Source: Desmodus rotundus
Taxonomy: Eukaryota; Chordata; Mammalia; Chiroptera; Phyllostomidae
NCBI RefSeq assembly: GCF_022682495.2
Contig: NC_071391.1
Span: 40,887,998-40,951,997, forward strand
Length of the DNA: 64,000 nucleotides
Reading direction: 5' to 3'
Every line of letters starts with the position of its first letter. The stretch's first letter is position 1. A model generated the notes under the pieces. That model did not search any database, was not told where the DNA came from, and was given only the letters and a program-made list of their open reading frames with translations. This document shows, piece by piece, positions 54,246-64,000 of this stretch. The position numbers were made by a program, and so were the translations under genes.

Positions 54246-57200
54246 TGAAGCAATGATCTTTTCTCACCTGCCCTTAGAAACCATGTTATCCAATGTGCTC
54301 ACTTTGGGGAAATTGAGGCCCAAAGAGGAAGTGATGGCCAGGGTGCACTGGAGCTGGCCTGGGTTGGAAGCCGGGCATCCTGGCCCTCAGCCTGGCCCAG
54401 GGCGCTGTCTCCCCCCCCCCCCGCCCCGAGACTTCTCTCCAGCCCAGGATGCTGCCAGGGCACACGGTGCGTGGCAGAGAGGAAGTGCTGCTCGGCCCTG
54501 ACTCCTGCTCAGTGCTTCTTTTTTTGTTTTCCAGGTTAATATATAGTATTCCTTAAAATACCACAAAATTGGGCTTGGGTTCTTGGCTGCCATCACCAGC
54601 CTGCCTGCCCCATAATGCCACTAACTTGGGACACGTTGGCTGGATCCTCGACTTCCAGGGATTCTAGCCTGATTGTCTGACCTCTGGAATTACTACCTCC
54701 ACTGAAGCAGAGGAGACATCAAGAAAGCAGCTTTCTCAGCAGGCTCTGTAGGACCAGTTTTCCAGGGGTAGAGAGGATTTGCTGTACAAGCAGGAATTGG
54801 CCTTGCCCAGAGGGCCATGGGCAATGGGGGCTGGCACGACAGGCCTTCCTTTTCCTTTTCTCCAGACTTCACCACCTTCGGCCTGGCTGGTGTTTTCTGA
54901 AGGGGGAGGAGCTCTTGGCTGAGGCTCAGCCTCAAGGCTCTGAATGGACACTCCTGGCTCTTGGGGCCCAGAGGTGGGGGGCACAGCAGGTGGGTTACTC
55001 TTACGTGTGCATCACTGGGTGGAAGTGTGGGGGCTCCTGTCTGCTGCCCACAACAGGCCCTGTAGGTGCCCCCTGTAGGAAGCGTTCTTTGTCTGGCTCC
55101 TGTACCCCTCTTCCTTCACTTCATCATGGGCTTTCATGCAGGGCTATGGATTTCTAGAATCCAGTCGACAGTAGAGCCCCTCTTTTTGGGGCCGGGGAGG
55201 CCACCATCCCCCCACCCCTAGCCTTTCACAGTGAAGAAGTGAGGGGAACTTTGTACATAGTAGGGTTGGGGGTGGGCACTGGTTCTGTGGGACTCAGGAG
55301 ACCCTGGGCCCCCTTCTCCAAGTTCACAGGCTGGCTGCCCTTAAGTCTGGGGCCCAGGAGGCCCAGGCCTGTCCTCACCTCCTCCCCTGCACCTGCCTAC
55401 TTATTTAGGGCCTATTTGGAAGTTAATCCCTGTGTTTATTACGTGAGCCCTCCTCCTTCCCCTCTGCTTTCATTAAAGTCAAGACAGTTAATTACCAGAC
55501 CCTCTGAGGCCCCACTACAGGCCATTTGAGAGCTGACACAGCCCTTAAAATGATTTAAAAATCCCATTTTCCTGCTATGAAATGGGCTACCCTTCCCTCC
55601 CTGTTAAGGCTAATTACTACCACTTCCCCTCTGAAGAGGGACCCTGCGGTTGTCCTCCCACCCGCCCTACTGCAGCCAGTGGCTCCTCCAAGAAGCACTT
55701 CTAGGCAGTGGAAGCCTCAAAGGCTCTTCTCCCCCCAGGCAGACATCCCAGTGAGTGCAGGGAGGCTCTCAGGGTTAGATGAAAAATAAGGTGTTGAGGA
55801 GGAGGCAGAAAGAGAAAACCAGTCCTGAATGGTGGCCACTAGCCCCTTGGGGGGGCTTCAGTGCTGCGAAACTGGCCCACCCAAATCCAAGGCTCGAAAG
55901 CACCCTGGAGGCGGGGCAATGAGACCAGGGAGGCAGCTCGGTCTGGAGCTATCCGTGGTCCTGAAGTTTTCTCTATAAGGCCGTTGGCTCCGGGTCAGGG
56001 GCACAGAGTGGAAGGGGTGGCGGACGGAAAGCACCTCCAAGTATTATGATGTGGCCTTTGCCTGGAAACAGGAGCTCACGACCTCCGGAAGCAGCCAGAT
56101 CCCACAAAGGGAGGCTGCTTCTCAGGCCCGGCTGAATCTGGGAAATGATGCCAAAACTGCCCTTCATGGTGACCGTTGTGACTCTTCCCAAGCCCCCTGT
56201 CTGAGACCCACAAGGTGGAAAACCAAACTAAAAACGCAGAATATCTAAAAGGGGGAGTTCTTAATTTCAGCATATATGTAAGTTTATGCTTACATATGTA
56301 AGTCTGTTCTGTCTCAAAAATATAATTTTACTTCATACTTTATATATTATACTTATTTTAAATTACAGAGGGGATGCCTTACCACTTTTTTCTTTTATTT
56401 AAGGCCTCAACTTGGGCTACTGACTCCATCTGGCTCTGCTCCCTGTATTCCTTGGGGGCTTTGCTACGTAATGCATGATGCCCCTCCCCCTCCCCCCACC
56501 ATTCTGAGCCCTGGAGTCCCCTCCCAAGGGACACTTGATGATGGGCTATCACTGCATGCGCCCTTCCCAGCCCTACCAGCAGCGGATGCCCATCAATGTC
56601 TGGTCCATAACCAGGCCCTGTTAGAGTGGGAATATAAGAAAAAAGTGGCACAATCTGTCCTTCTGGGGACCCCGAGCCCTCTGCAGTGAAGCCCTGGCCC
56701 TCCTCGGTCTAAGTAGGGCTCAGGCTTTACCTTCTACCTTTGGCTTTGTCTCTGTGACCCTCACCACCAGCAGCACATTGAAGAGTAAAGCATCACATTC
56801 CTAACCCCACTTCCTACACCCTCCCAGTCCTGTACACCTTTCAGGCTCTGCCTTCTGATTTGTTCAGGAAAACAGCCAAGGACAAAAGATCCATACAGAG
56901 GAAGGAGCACCGATTCGAGTCCCACAATAGATGTAGGTCCCAGGCTCCTGGCCCCACCAGGGTGGTGACAAGATCCCCACTACGCTTCTGGTTGCCTTTA
57001 TTCCTCAGGGAATGCTTACGTTTCCACCCCCTCCTGCTCATCAGTAGCCACTTTGTCCAGCAAAATAATGCCCTTGGACCTTAAGACAATTTGAGGGAGT
57101 ATATCAAGGGGCTTCTTTCTCCATGGGCAGTCTACTCTCCTGAGGTCACAGGTCTGTACTCCCAGGAACTTACTCACTCAGCAGGTCTAATGACAACTGC

Positions 57201-57930
57201 CATAACTCAAACGTGTCTGCTTATTAAATACATGTCACCTCCAGTGCTATATTGTGTCTTACTACCTCGCTGGGAGTGCACAGGTTAACACTGCCACTTT
57301 ATAGATGAGGAACTAAAACTCACTGTAATGTAGCTGGGGTGGAGGAGAGAATAGAAGTCAGCTCTTCCACACCTAGGGAGAGGGTACCTGCACTGTGGCC
57401 TCTCAGGTTACATGATCAATGTAAGCAATACATGGTGAGAATGAGGGACCAAGTGTCATGTTGTGGGAACTCTGAAGAGAAGGTGGCCTGAGAGGAGCAG
57501 ACACTGAGTTTCTTCTTGTAGAAAGAAGCTAGAGAGATGGAGGGAGGCCTTACAGGTGCAGGGGGAAGTTCAGAATCTTGACTACCTGAAAGAGAAGAGC
57601 GGACGTTGGGGAGTGGAATGGGTTTGGCGTTGAGGTGGGGGAAAGGAAACAGGAAGAAGTTGAGGAGAAGAGTTTTAGCCGTTATATATGAGGCAACAGA
57701 GAGCTGTCCAACGTTCCTGAGCAGGACGTGGCACATGAGTCCTCTGTTTTCTGAGTCATGAATCCCATGGATACGTCCTTTCCTGCAGGCACACAGAGAA
57801 ACTCTCTGGGCATCACTTACGAAAGCTCTAAGTAGTAAGGGCCAAGTGACCACCTGCAGTGGAGCAAGCTTACTGAGGAAGAAGGTTCTGGTGGGTCGGA
57901 TGGGGCCCACAAAGCAGAATGGGCTTGTCT
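54246..57930. other. Downstream intergenic sequence, no gene seen
   Basis: Unique sequence. A C-run lies at about 54411-54426 and an AT-rich patch at about 56260-56400. A moderately AT-rich unique block at 55390-55610 ('GGAAGTTAATCCCTGTGTTT', 'AGACAGTTAATTACCAGACC', 'AGGCTAATTACTACC') could be regulatory. No exon of a neighbouring gene was recognised. Confidence 0.45.
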
Positions 57931-58540
57931 GAGGTGGGTCTAGGGTTTATCTGTGTGGGGACATGAAGAGAGGACACTTCAGGCTGAGAGACAAAAGCAA
58001 GTGGAAAGGCCTATGGGCGGGACCGTGCTTGGGGAGCACCTGGAGGAACAGGAAGGCAGGTGTACTGGTGGGGGAGGGGCCAAGGTGTGCTTGTAGGGAA
58101 GGAGGCTACAGGAAAAGAGATGCAGTTCACAGAGGTCCTGGATGGTCTCTGTCTTTTGGAATACGGCACATGATTGGAGTCAGGGGGGCCTTCAATTGGG
58201 GAGGACTCCAACGCCTGATAGACCAGAAGGGTTCAGCAGGTGGCTGAGTTCAGCACAATAAGATGATGTTTTAAACATGGCCTCTGCCAAAGGGCAATAT
58301 TACTAATTAAAAGCAGAGATGTGACCAATCTCTTGGCTAAGCATTGAGTGTGGTATGGCCTAGGTCAGAGCCCTGTGGCTGGTCACTCAGCACCTCCTAT
58401 GAGGTACCATTGTTTGGTGCTCTTTGGGTGCAGCTCTCCAAACAGCTGAGTAAGTACCCTGTCAAATGCAGTTTTCCATCACAGGCACAGGTGATGTTAT
58501 GAAGGAATGTATCAAAAGTTCAGACATCTCAAAGCATCCC

Positions 58541-58580
58541 CTGACTAGGTCAATAGATGGGTATCTATTGATGTAGTCAG
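58541..58580. repeat. 40-bp near-perfect inverted repeat
   Basis: The outer arm CTGACTA (58541-58547) pairs with TAGTCAG (58574-58580). The inner arm TCAATAGAT (58550-58558) pairs with ATCTATTGA (58563-58571). A two-base mismatch separates the arms and the loop is GGGT. Confidence 0.9.
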
Positions 58581-58791
58581 AAAAAAGGGAGGTTAGTTTC
58601 ATCATCCCTCCTACCCTCCCTCACTCCTTTCATTCCTCCTTCCGCCTTTCTATCTGCCCAATGTATGCTGAGCGTCCAATGTAGTGTAAGGCAAGGGAGA
58701 TACAAAGGAAACTGAGCAAAGTCCCTGCTCTCAAAAACTCTCACAGAAGGGAGGGGTGTCAGGAGCCAGCTTGTAAAAACGTCATTACTCA

Positions 58792-59015
58792 GCCCTGGCT
58801 TGGGTGGCTCAGTTGGTTGGGCATCATCCCATAACCGAAAGGTCTCAGGTTCGATTCCCAGTCAGGGCACATGTGGGTTTGGTCCTGGTCGGGTCATGTA
58901 CAACAGGCAACCAGTCCATGCTTCTCTCTCATGTCAATGTTTCTCTCTCTCCTCCTCCTCCTCCCCCATCTTTAAAATCAATAAGCATGTCCTTGGTTGA
59001 GAATAAAAACAAAAA
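58792..59015 (+). repeat. VES-type bat SINE with target-site duplication
   Basis: The head is GCCCTGGCTTGGGTGGCTCA, with box B GGTTCGATTCCCAGTCAGGG, then 'GGCAACCAGTCCATGCTTCT' and CT-rich and A-rich ends. It is flanked by GTCATTACTCAG (58781-58792) and GTCATTATTCAG (59016-59027), an 11 of 12 match. The element boundaries are therefore well supported. Confidence 0.92.
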
Positions 59016-59450
59016 GTCATTATTCAGTGTGATCGGTGTCAAGACATGGCATCAGATAGAAGGGAGAGAAGGTGACTAAGTCAGGCTGGGAGACGGGAAG
59101 GTCTTTGAGGAAAGGATCCTTGAACCATCAAACAAAGGAGGCAGTGGACAAGGACCCAGAAGTGGCAGAGAGTGGGGCTTTGGTGGAGGGTGGCCCAGAG
59201 CTCGGTGTGCTTGCAACACAGAACTCAGAGGCCCTGGCAGACCACAGCGAGGCTGCTGGCAGGGGCTCCGTGCGGGCTGCGGAGATGGGCCTTTATCCTC
59301 GAGACAACAGGAAAATGTCAGAGCTTTGTAAGCAGAATAAGGACATGATCAGATCTGCACTCTTTGAAAGCTCACTCTGGGGTGATATACAGGGTGAATC
59401 AGAGGGAGCAGACACCGGGGGTGGGAACACCTGCAGTTTCAATTGCCCAG

Positions 59451-61104
59451 GTGAGAAATGAGTTTTGCCTGGCTTGCTCTTCATGAGCCCCTGCTGGGCT
59501 TTTTTATTTTTATGTCCATTCAAAAAACGTATGCTCGAAGCCTCCCGGGGATGCAAAGGTGAAACGCTCCCCCCACCATGGCAGCTTGCAAGGTCTGCTT
59601 TTTCCCTTCTCAGAAAACCCAGCCTCCCCTATCTCCTGCCAAGGACTTCCCCCCATACCCTACTTCTAGGGCCTCTCCAAGCACAGAGAATAAAATGGCT
59701 GACGGGAAGGTGTCCACATCGGGCAAACAATTAGGGGTGAGTTGAGATGGACTGTGGCTACTCCCATTATTCCCTCTGCCCCCCATTACCAGGGAAGACA
59801 TGGGGGCTCGTAGAGAAATGAATAGGGAATGGTGCCAATATCCCACATGACTCAGGGTGGGGCATTTTCTGTGAAAGCAGGATCGGAAACATTTCCTTAG
59901 CACCATAATTCCAGGACATGATTATTGGAGAGGGAAAAAGCTGGACGGCAGGAGGAATACGTGCTCGTCTGGTGAGAGAGTTGCTGCAGCGGTGGACTTC
60001 TCCTGGGTAAATCGAGGAGGAAGCAGTGCATGTCTGGTTGGGCGGTTGAGCTAGAGCCAAAGTATGCACATCGTTCGTTCTCTCACATGGGAGCACCCAG
60101 CTGAGACAGCCTGGCCGGTGGACATTTGTGGGACTCCCAGCCTCCATCCCACAGTGAGCAAAAGGGCGCACCTGGTGGCTACTAGGGTGAGGAAGTGTCC
60201 GTGTCGTCCTGATGAAACTAAGGACTTATAGTCTGTGACTGGAGGAGAGGTTTTGTCTTTTCTTTTCATGTGTGAATAAGAGAACAGGTAGCCCTCTTCC
60301 CCATTGGAAGCATCTTAGGACCACAAAGGACATAAGCCTTCAATTGAAGCTGACACCCAGGAAGTCAGAGTGGAGGAACAGAAACTTCCATGTCCTCAGT
60401 GGCTCCATTAGGCTGCTGGTCGTACATAGTGGGGCCCACCCTATTTCTGATGTCTTTTTTCTCCAAGTCTGATCTTTTGGGCTCCTTTTCAAAACAATGA
60501 GTCTAGGGTAGGAAGATGTTGTAAAGGGGTGTGGCCCCTCACTAAGAATCTTAGTGCCACCAGGCTGCATTAACACAGTAGAGTGTCTGAAATGTGGAAG
60601 GTGATGGGCTCACTCTGCTTTCTCCTAGCCAGACCTCTGGGCTTTGAACTTTAGAAAGAAGTTCCAGAACCGCAGAGAGAAGAAAGATCTTGTTAAACAA
60701 GAAGCATCTGTGGCAACTGAGCTTGTTTACCCTGCAGTAGAGCAGCTCGGGACCAGGGTTTTCTGACGGCAGAGTAGAGTGGTCAGAGTGAGAGCTCAGG
60801 TCTAGCAAAGTGGGGTCTGGCGTCTGGTGCTGTTGCTTTCATCAGTGACCTTGCCTAGGTTACATCACACGGCCGATCCTCAGAATCCCACCCACCGCAC
60901 AGGCGTATCGGGAAGACTAAATGAGGTGCATGACAGGTGCCTAGTATTGCATGTGGCACATAGTGGTTTCTCAGTTAGTACTAGATACTGCTATAATTAT
61001 TACTGTTGCTAGCTGAATGACCATTATGGGGAGAAGACTCTGAGGGGGATGATAGGGAGGAGCAGCAGGCTCTATATAAAGATGAAGCTTCTCATTACTA
61101 TATG
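59451..61104. other. Downstream intergenic sequence, no gene seen
   Basis: Unique sequence with one MIR-like piece at about 60840-60980 ('AGACTAAATGAGGTGCATGA'). No gene evidence. Confidence 0.5.
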
Positions 61105-61135
61105 TTTTTAAATCCTCACTCGAGGATATGTTTAT

Positions 61136-61183
<48 letters not shown>

Positions 61184-61285
61184 ATCAATCAGTTGCCTTC
61201 TGTATGTACCCCAACCAGGAATCAAACCCTCAACCTATTGGTACACAGGATGATGCTCTAATCAGCTGAACCCCCGGCCAGGACA
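61105..61285 (-). repeat. VES-type bat SINE, truncated
   Basis: Read backwards: 'CACTCGAGGATATGTTTATT' tail, a (GA)20 run at 61142-61181, 'AATCAGTTGCCTTCTGTATG', 'CCCAACCAGGAATCAAACCC' and head 'AACCCCCGGCCAGGAC'. The CT tail has expanded into a microsatellite. Confidence 0.85.
61142..61181. repeat. (GA)20 microsatellite within a VES SINE
   Basis: Forty bases of perfect GA repeat in the CT-rich region of the SINE. Confidence 0.95.
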
Positions 61286-61289
61286 AAAA

Positions 61290-62525
61290 CAACCCTTCTT
61301 ACCATTAAAGCTGCCTCAGTGGTTGTGGGCTTCCCACTGTTGGAGGTGTTCAAACAGAGGCTGCACAAGCCCCCTGCCCAACTCTAAAGGCCATCTCCTG
61401 TTCTTAGTCAGACTTTTGGGGTCCTTTCTACTTCTGCACTTGGTGGGGATGCCCATGTCAGCCTGTCTGCTGGACTTTGTTCCAGTCCAGAGCAAAGGAA
61501 ATGGGCAGATGGCATGGTCCCAGCCACAGTCTGCATAGGAGGGTGCCAGAACTCTTTCCTGTCTCACCTCTGCTCGGAAAAGCCTTTGGAATTCTTCTTT
61601 CTGAGCACAAACAGCAGGATAGGGACAGGGAAGAGGGCAGGAAGAGGTGGCTTAATAAAAAATCCCAATAAAGCTCTGAGGCCCCTGGCGGCCAGGGGCA
61701 GGTCCTGGGCACAAGCCTTCCTTAGGCTCACCCACCGGGGGGCCCTGACTAATATTCCTGGAGCCTGCGCCTGCCTCCAGCTTCATTAACAATGCTGAGG
61801 GGGGCTGAGAGGTCCAAGGGGGCTCCTCAGTGTGGCCTGACAATATTGCCAAGCCGCCCACACCAGCCCCACCCCAGTGCACATACCCCTCTACCCCCCC
61901 ATTCCAGACCCTCTGCTGAGGAATGGATTTGATTCAATCAGCCATTTGCCTGTGGGACTGTCTGGGTCAACTTATTATGGGCAGTTGCCAGCTCCAGGGA
62001 GTCAGGCAGCCCTGGCATGGAATTTGGAGCAAAGACTTATTAAGGAACAGCAGAGAGGTGCCAGATATTCCCCCAGAGCATCCAGATCCAGGGTAGGCAT
62101 CCGCTAAGGAAGGCTGGGCTGGGGTAGATAAGAGCAGGAACCAAGGCAGAGCCCATAGTGGGTGCTGCCCTGCTGGTCAGAGGTAGCATCCCTCCATTTC
62201 GAACTCTGAGTGGGACAAGCTCAGGCCTTGTTCCCTCTACCTACTTCCTAATATAAAGCACAAAGCTTTTAAGGAGTTCGGGCTGAGAAAAGCTAAGTCT
62301 GGCCAGTTTGAAGACAGCCAGACAAAGACCTAATGCGGGACCGCCCAGAGTGCCTCGGTCCTCAGCTGCCTACAAAAGGTAGGAAAAAGGAGTGCGGACT
62401 TTGCAGTTCAGCTTAAAAAATAAACCTGTGAAACAGAGCCAGCCCCCCTTACCCCCCTCCTCGCTCCAGCATTAGCAGGAGGAGCTGAAACATTTGTTCA
62501 GAGAGAGAGAGAGGGGGAAAAAAAC
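61290..62525. other. Downstream intergenic sequence, no gene seen
   Basis: Unique sequence. 'AAAAATCCCAATAAAGCTCT' at about 61658-61677 includes an AATAAA, but no transcript evidence accompanies it. Confidence 0.45.
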
Positions 62526-62529
62526 CCTA

Positions 62530-63060
62530 AGTGCTTCTGCTTCCTTTTTTTTGCCAAATCATGCAGAAGATGCTGGCAGCTGCAAAGATTCAATTATGCA
62601 CAATGCAAAAAATCATTTACAAAAATAATGGCACTTGAAAAAAATGGCCTCTCCAGAAATGGCGTGGAACAATAAATCCGTTAATTAGCTAATTAATATT
62701 CAATTGGGGTCAGTGGGCTTAATAGAACCTTTCTTGGAGACCCAAGAAATTCTAAACTGCCGTGAGGCGCCTGCCCACTGCCATTATCTCCGGCGAGCAG
62801 GCCCTTATCAGGCTGCCAGCTGTCCCCAAACAATGCGGGTCCTTATCAGCTGGGGCAGCAGCCCTGGCCGCTTGCTCCAGCTCCCTCCGCCCAGAGGAGC
62901 ATGCAGCCTCTTGGTAATTGATATACGGCACAGCTTTGTCTAAGGCTGTTTGCTCTGCTGGTATTTAAGGCAGCGCGGGCCCCCTGATTGATTGCCATTG
63001 GCCAAGTTTCTGCCAACAGTGACAATCAGTCATTGAGGAACCAGCCAATGGCAGCATCTA
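62530..63060. promoter_or_regulatory. Candidate conserved regulatory element with homeodomain palindrome, TATA-like and CCAAT motifs
   Basis: Unique AT-rich sequence containing a perfect 16-bp palindrome TTAATTAGCTAATTAA (62681-62696), CAATTATGCACAATGC and AAAAATCATTTAC. It is followed by a TATTTAAGG box near 62961-62969 and CCAAT motifs in both orientations (CCATTGGCC near 62995, CAGCCAATGG near 63043). It resembles a conserved enhancer and perhaps a promoter-like patch. No adjoining ORF or exon was recognised. Confidence 0.4.
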
Positions 63061-63399
63061 CCACTCTTGATGCCTTAGTCATCGGGGCCAGGCCAGAGGC
63101 CTGACACGTGGCAACATGGCCCACTTGGGTTTAACTTGAGTTTTGTTGCCCTCCTCAATGGGAACATGATCCCGCACAGACAGATTTGCATGGGTGGCCA
63201 GCATTCCAGCCCTGCTTGGCTGAGAGGTTGGACCAGGCCTGTGCTACTCTAAGTGTGGCCCATGGGCCTGCAGCACCCATCACCTTGGAACTTGTTAGAA
63301 ACAAATTCTCAGGCCCTACCTTGGATCTCCTGAGTCTGAGACAGGTGGGAGCCCAGGAACCTATGCTTTAGTAAGCCCTCTAGATGGTTCTGGTGCACA
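63061..63399. other. Downstream intergenic sequence
   Basis: Unique sequence with a short open frame. A 3'-end-like phrase ('GGAACTTGTTAGAAACAAAT', then 'CTCAGGCCCTACC') resembles part of a common DNA-transposon-derived repeat, but I cannot assign it. Confidence 0.3.
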
Positions 63400-63615
63400 T
63401 GAAAAAATTATTTTATTTTAGAGGGAGAGGAAGAGGGGGAGAGAGAGAGAGAAAAACATCTATGTGAGACAAATATCGATTGGTTGCCTCCTACACCCAC
63501 CCTGACAGGGGATCACACCTGGAACCTAGGTATATGTCCTGACTAGGGATCGAACCTGCAACTTTTTGGTGTATGGGACTATGCTCCAACCAACTGAGCC
63601 ACCCAGCCAGGGCTA
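63400..63615 (-). repeat. VES-type bat SINE
   Basis: Read backwards: A/T-rich tail, purine run 'GAGAGAGAGAGAAAAACATC', 'GATTGGTTGCCTCCTACACC', 'CTGACTAGGGATCGAACCTG' (box B) and head 'CAACTGAGCCACCCAGCCAG' with GGGC. Confidence 0.9.
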
Positions 63616-64000
63616 AAATTTAAGAAGCAATGGACAAGATCAGAGTTCCCACTCCTGGCTGTGTCTTAGAATCACATGGGGTGGGGGAGAATTTAACATA
63701 CAAATTCCTGGGTAATGGGGTGGAGAGTCACTTTCCCTCACCCACTGAGGTGTGTGTTCTGAGCACTGCTGGACACTCAGGGAATTGTAGGACTGGTCAG
63801 CAGAGAGGCAGGATAACAGGCTGCCATGGTCATGGTCCATTGGGAGTCCTGTTCAGTAGAACCAGGCTGCACGCATCCGACAGTGTAGACAAGCCCCGGC
63901 TATGCAGGATTTATGCTTCAGAAACCCACTTGGAAGCCACTAGGTATTCAGAATGCATTTTCCACAGAAATGATGCCCACACGGGAGGATGGGTCCCCAG

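Larger units (their letters stand above)
57940..59450 (-). repeat. Diverged L2-like LINE fragments, split by a VES SINE
   Basis: Before the SINE: 'GGCAAGGGAGATACAAAGGA' and 'GTCCCTGCTCTCAAAAACTC' (58690-58745). After it: 'GAAGGTCTTTGAGGAAAGGA', 'AGGACATGATCAGATCTGCA' and 'CTTTGAAAGCTCACTCTGG'. The order fits an L2 reverse complement. The part before about 58600 is less certain. Confidence 0.5.

Noticed and set aside
11023..63615. tRNA genes suggested by box A and box B motifs
   Set aside because: The motifs belong to VES and MIR SINE heads, which have tails and flanking repeats typical of retroposons and lack a full tRNA fold.
49276..64000. Exons of a neighbouring gene such as RIC3
   Set aside because: LMO1 is flanked by RIC3 and STK33 in human, but no frame here gave a recognisable segment of either protein.
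1..64000. A new defence, mobile or biosynthetic gene system
   Set aside because: The window is a vertebrate single-gene locus with intergenic and intronic repeats; nothing suggests a gene cluster.

Overview
This is mammalian nuclear DNA, most likely from a bat. Five copies of a tRNA-derived SINE with the chiropteran VES layout are visible (about 11023-11335, 47478-47690, 58792-59015, 61105-61285 and 63400-63615). Each has a tRNA-like head (a 'GGCCCTGGCTGG-TGGCTCAGTTGGTT' start and a 'GGTTCGATTCC' box B) and a CT-rich/A-rich tail. VES SINEs point to a vesper bat or another yangochiropteran. The species cannot be named from this window.

The only protein-coding gene I can support is LMO1 (LIM-only 1, rhombotin-1), on the + strand, with all coding exons present. 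Two alternative first exons each sit in a CpG island: exon 1a (coding 13505-13526, MVLDQED-) and exon 1b (coding 18206-18230, MMVLDKED-). Both splice in phase 1 to the common exon 2 (44302-44515, LIM domain 1). Exon 3 (47038-47163) and exon 4 (48897-49002) encode LIM domain 2. The products are 155 and 156 residues, all zinc ligands are intact, and every intron is GT-AG. The short 3'UTR ends after an ATTAAA signal at 49251-49256. LMO1 is a DNA-free adaptor that bridges LDB1 and bHLH/GATA factors.

Layout: 1-13100 is upstream intergenic DNA, including an AT-rich block (about 3590-8115) made of an old minus-strand L1 interrupted by two further L1 3' ends. 13130-18560 holds the two promoters. Intron 1 (to 44301) is a 26-31 kb non-coding stretch with ancient L1, L2, MIR and MLT1-like repeats. 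Between them lie unique AT-rich islands dense in TAAT, GATA and X-box-like motifs, which look like conserved enhancers. 49275-64000 is downstream intergenic DNA with more repeats and a few more such islands.

I found no novel multi-gene system, and none is expected here. The most useful observations are regulatory or structural: the near-duplicate first exons, a candidate 35-bp poison or 5' exon at 17972-18006, an intact GATA site about 3 kb upstream of exon 2 that may correspond to the human neuroblastoma risk site, palindromic homeodomain and RFX-like sites, and a 40-bp near-perfect inverted repeat at 58541-58580.
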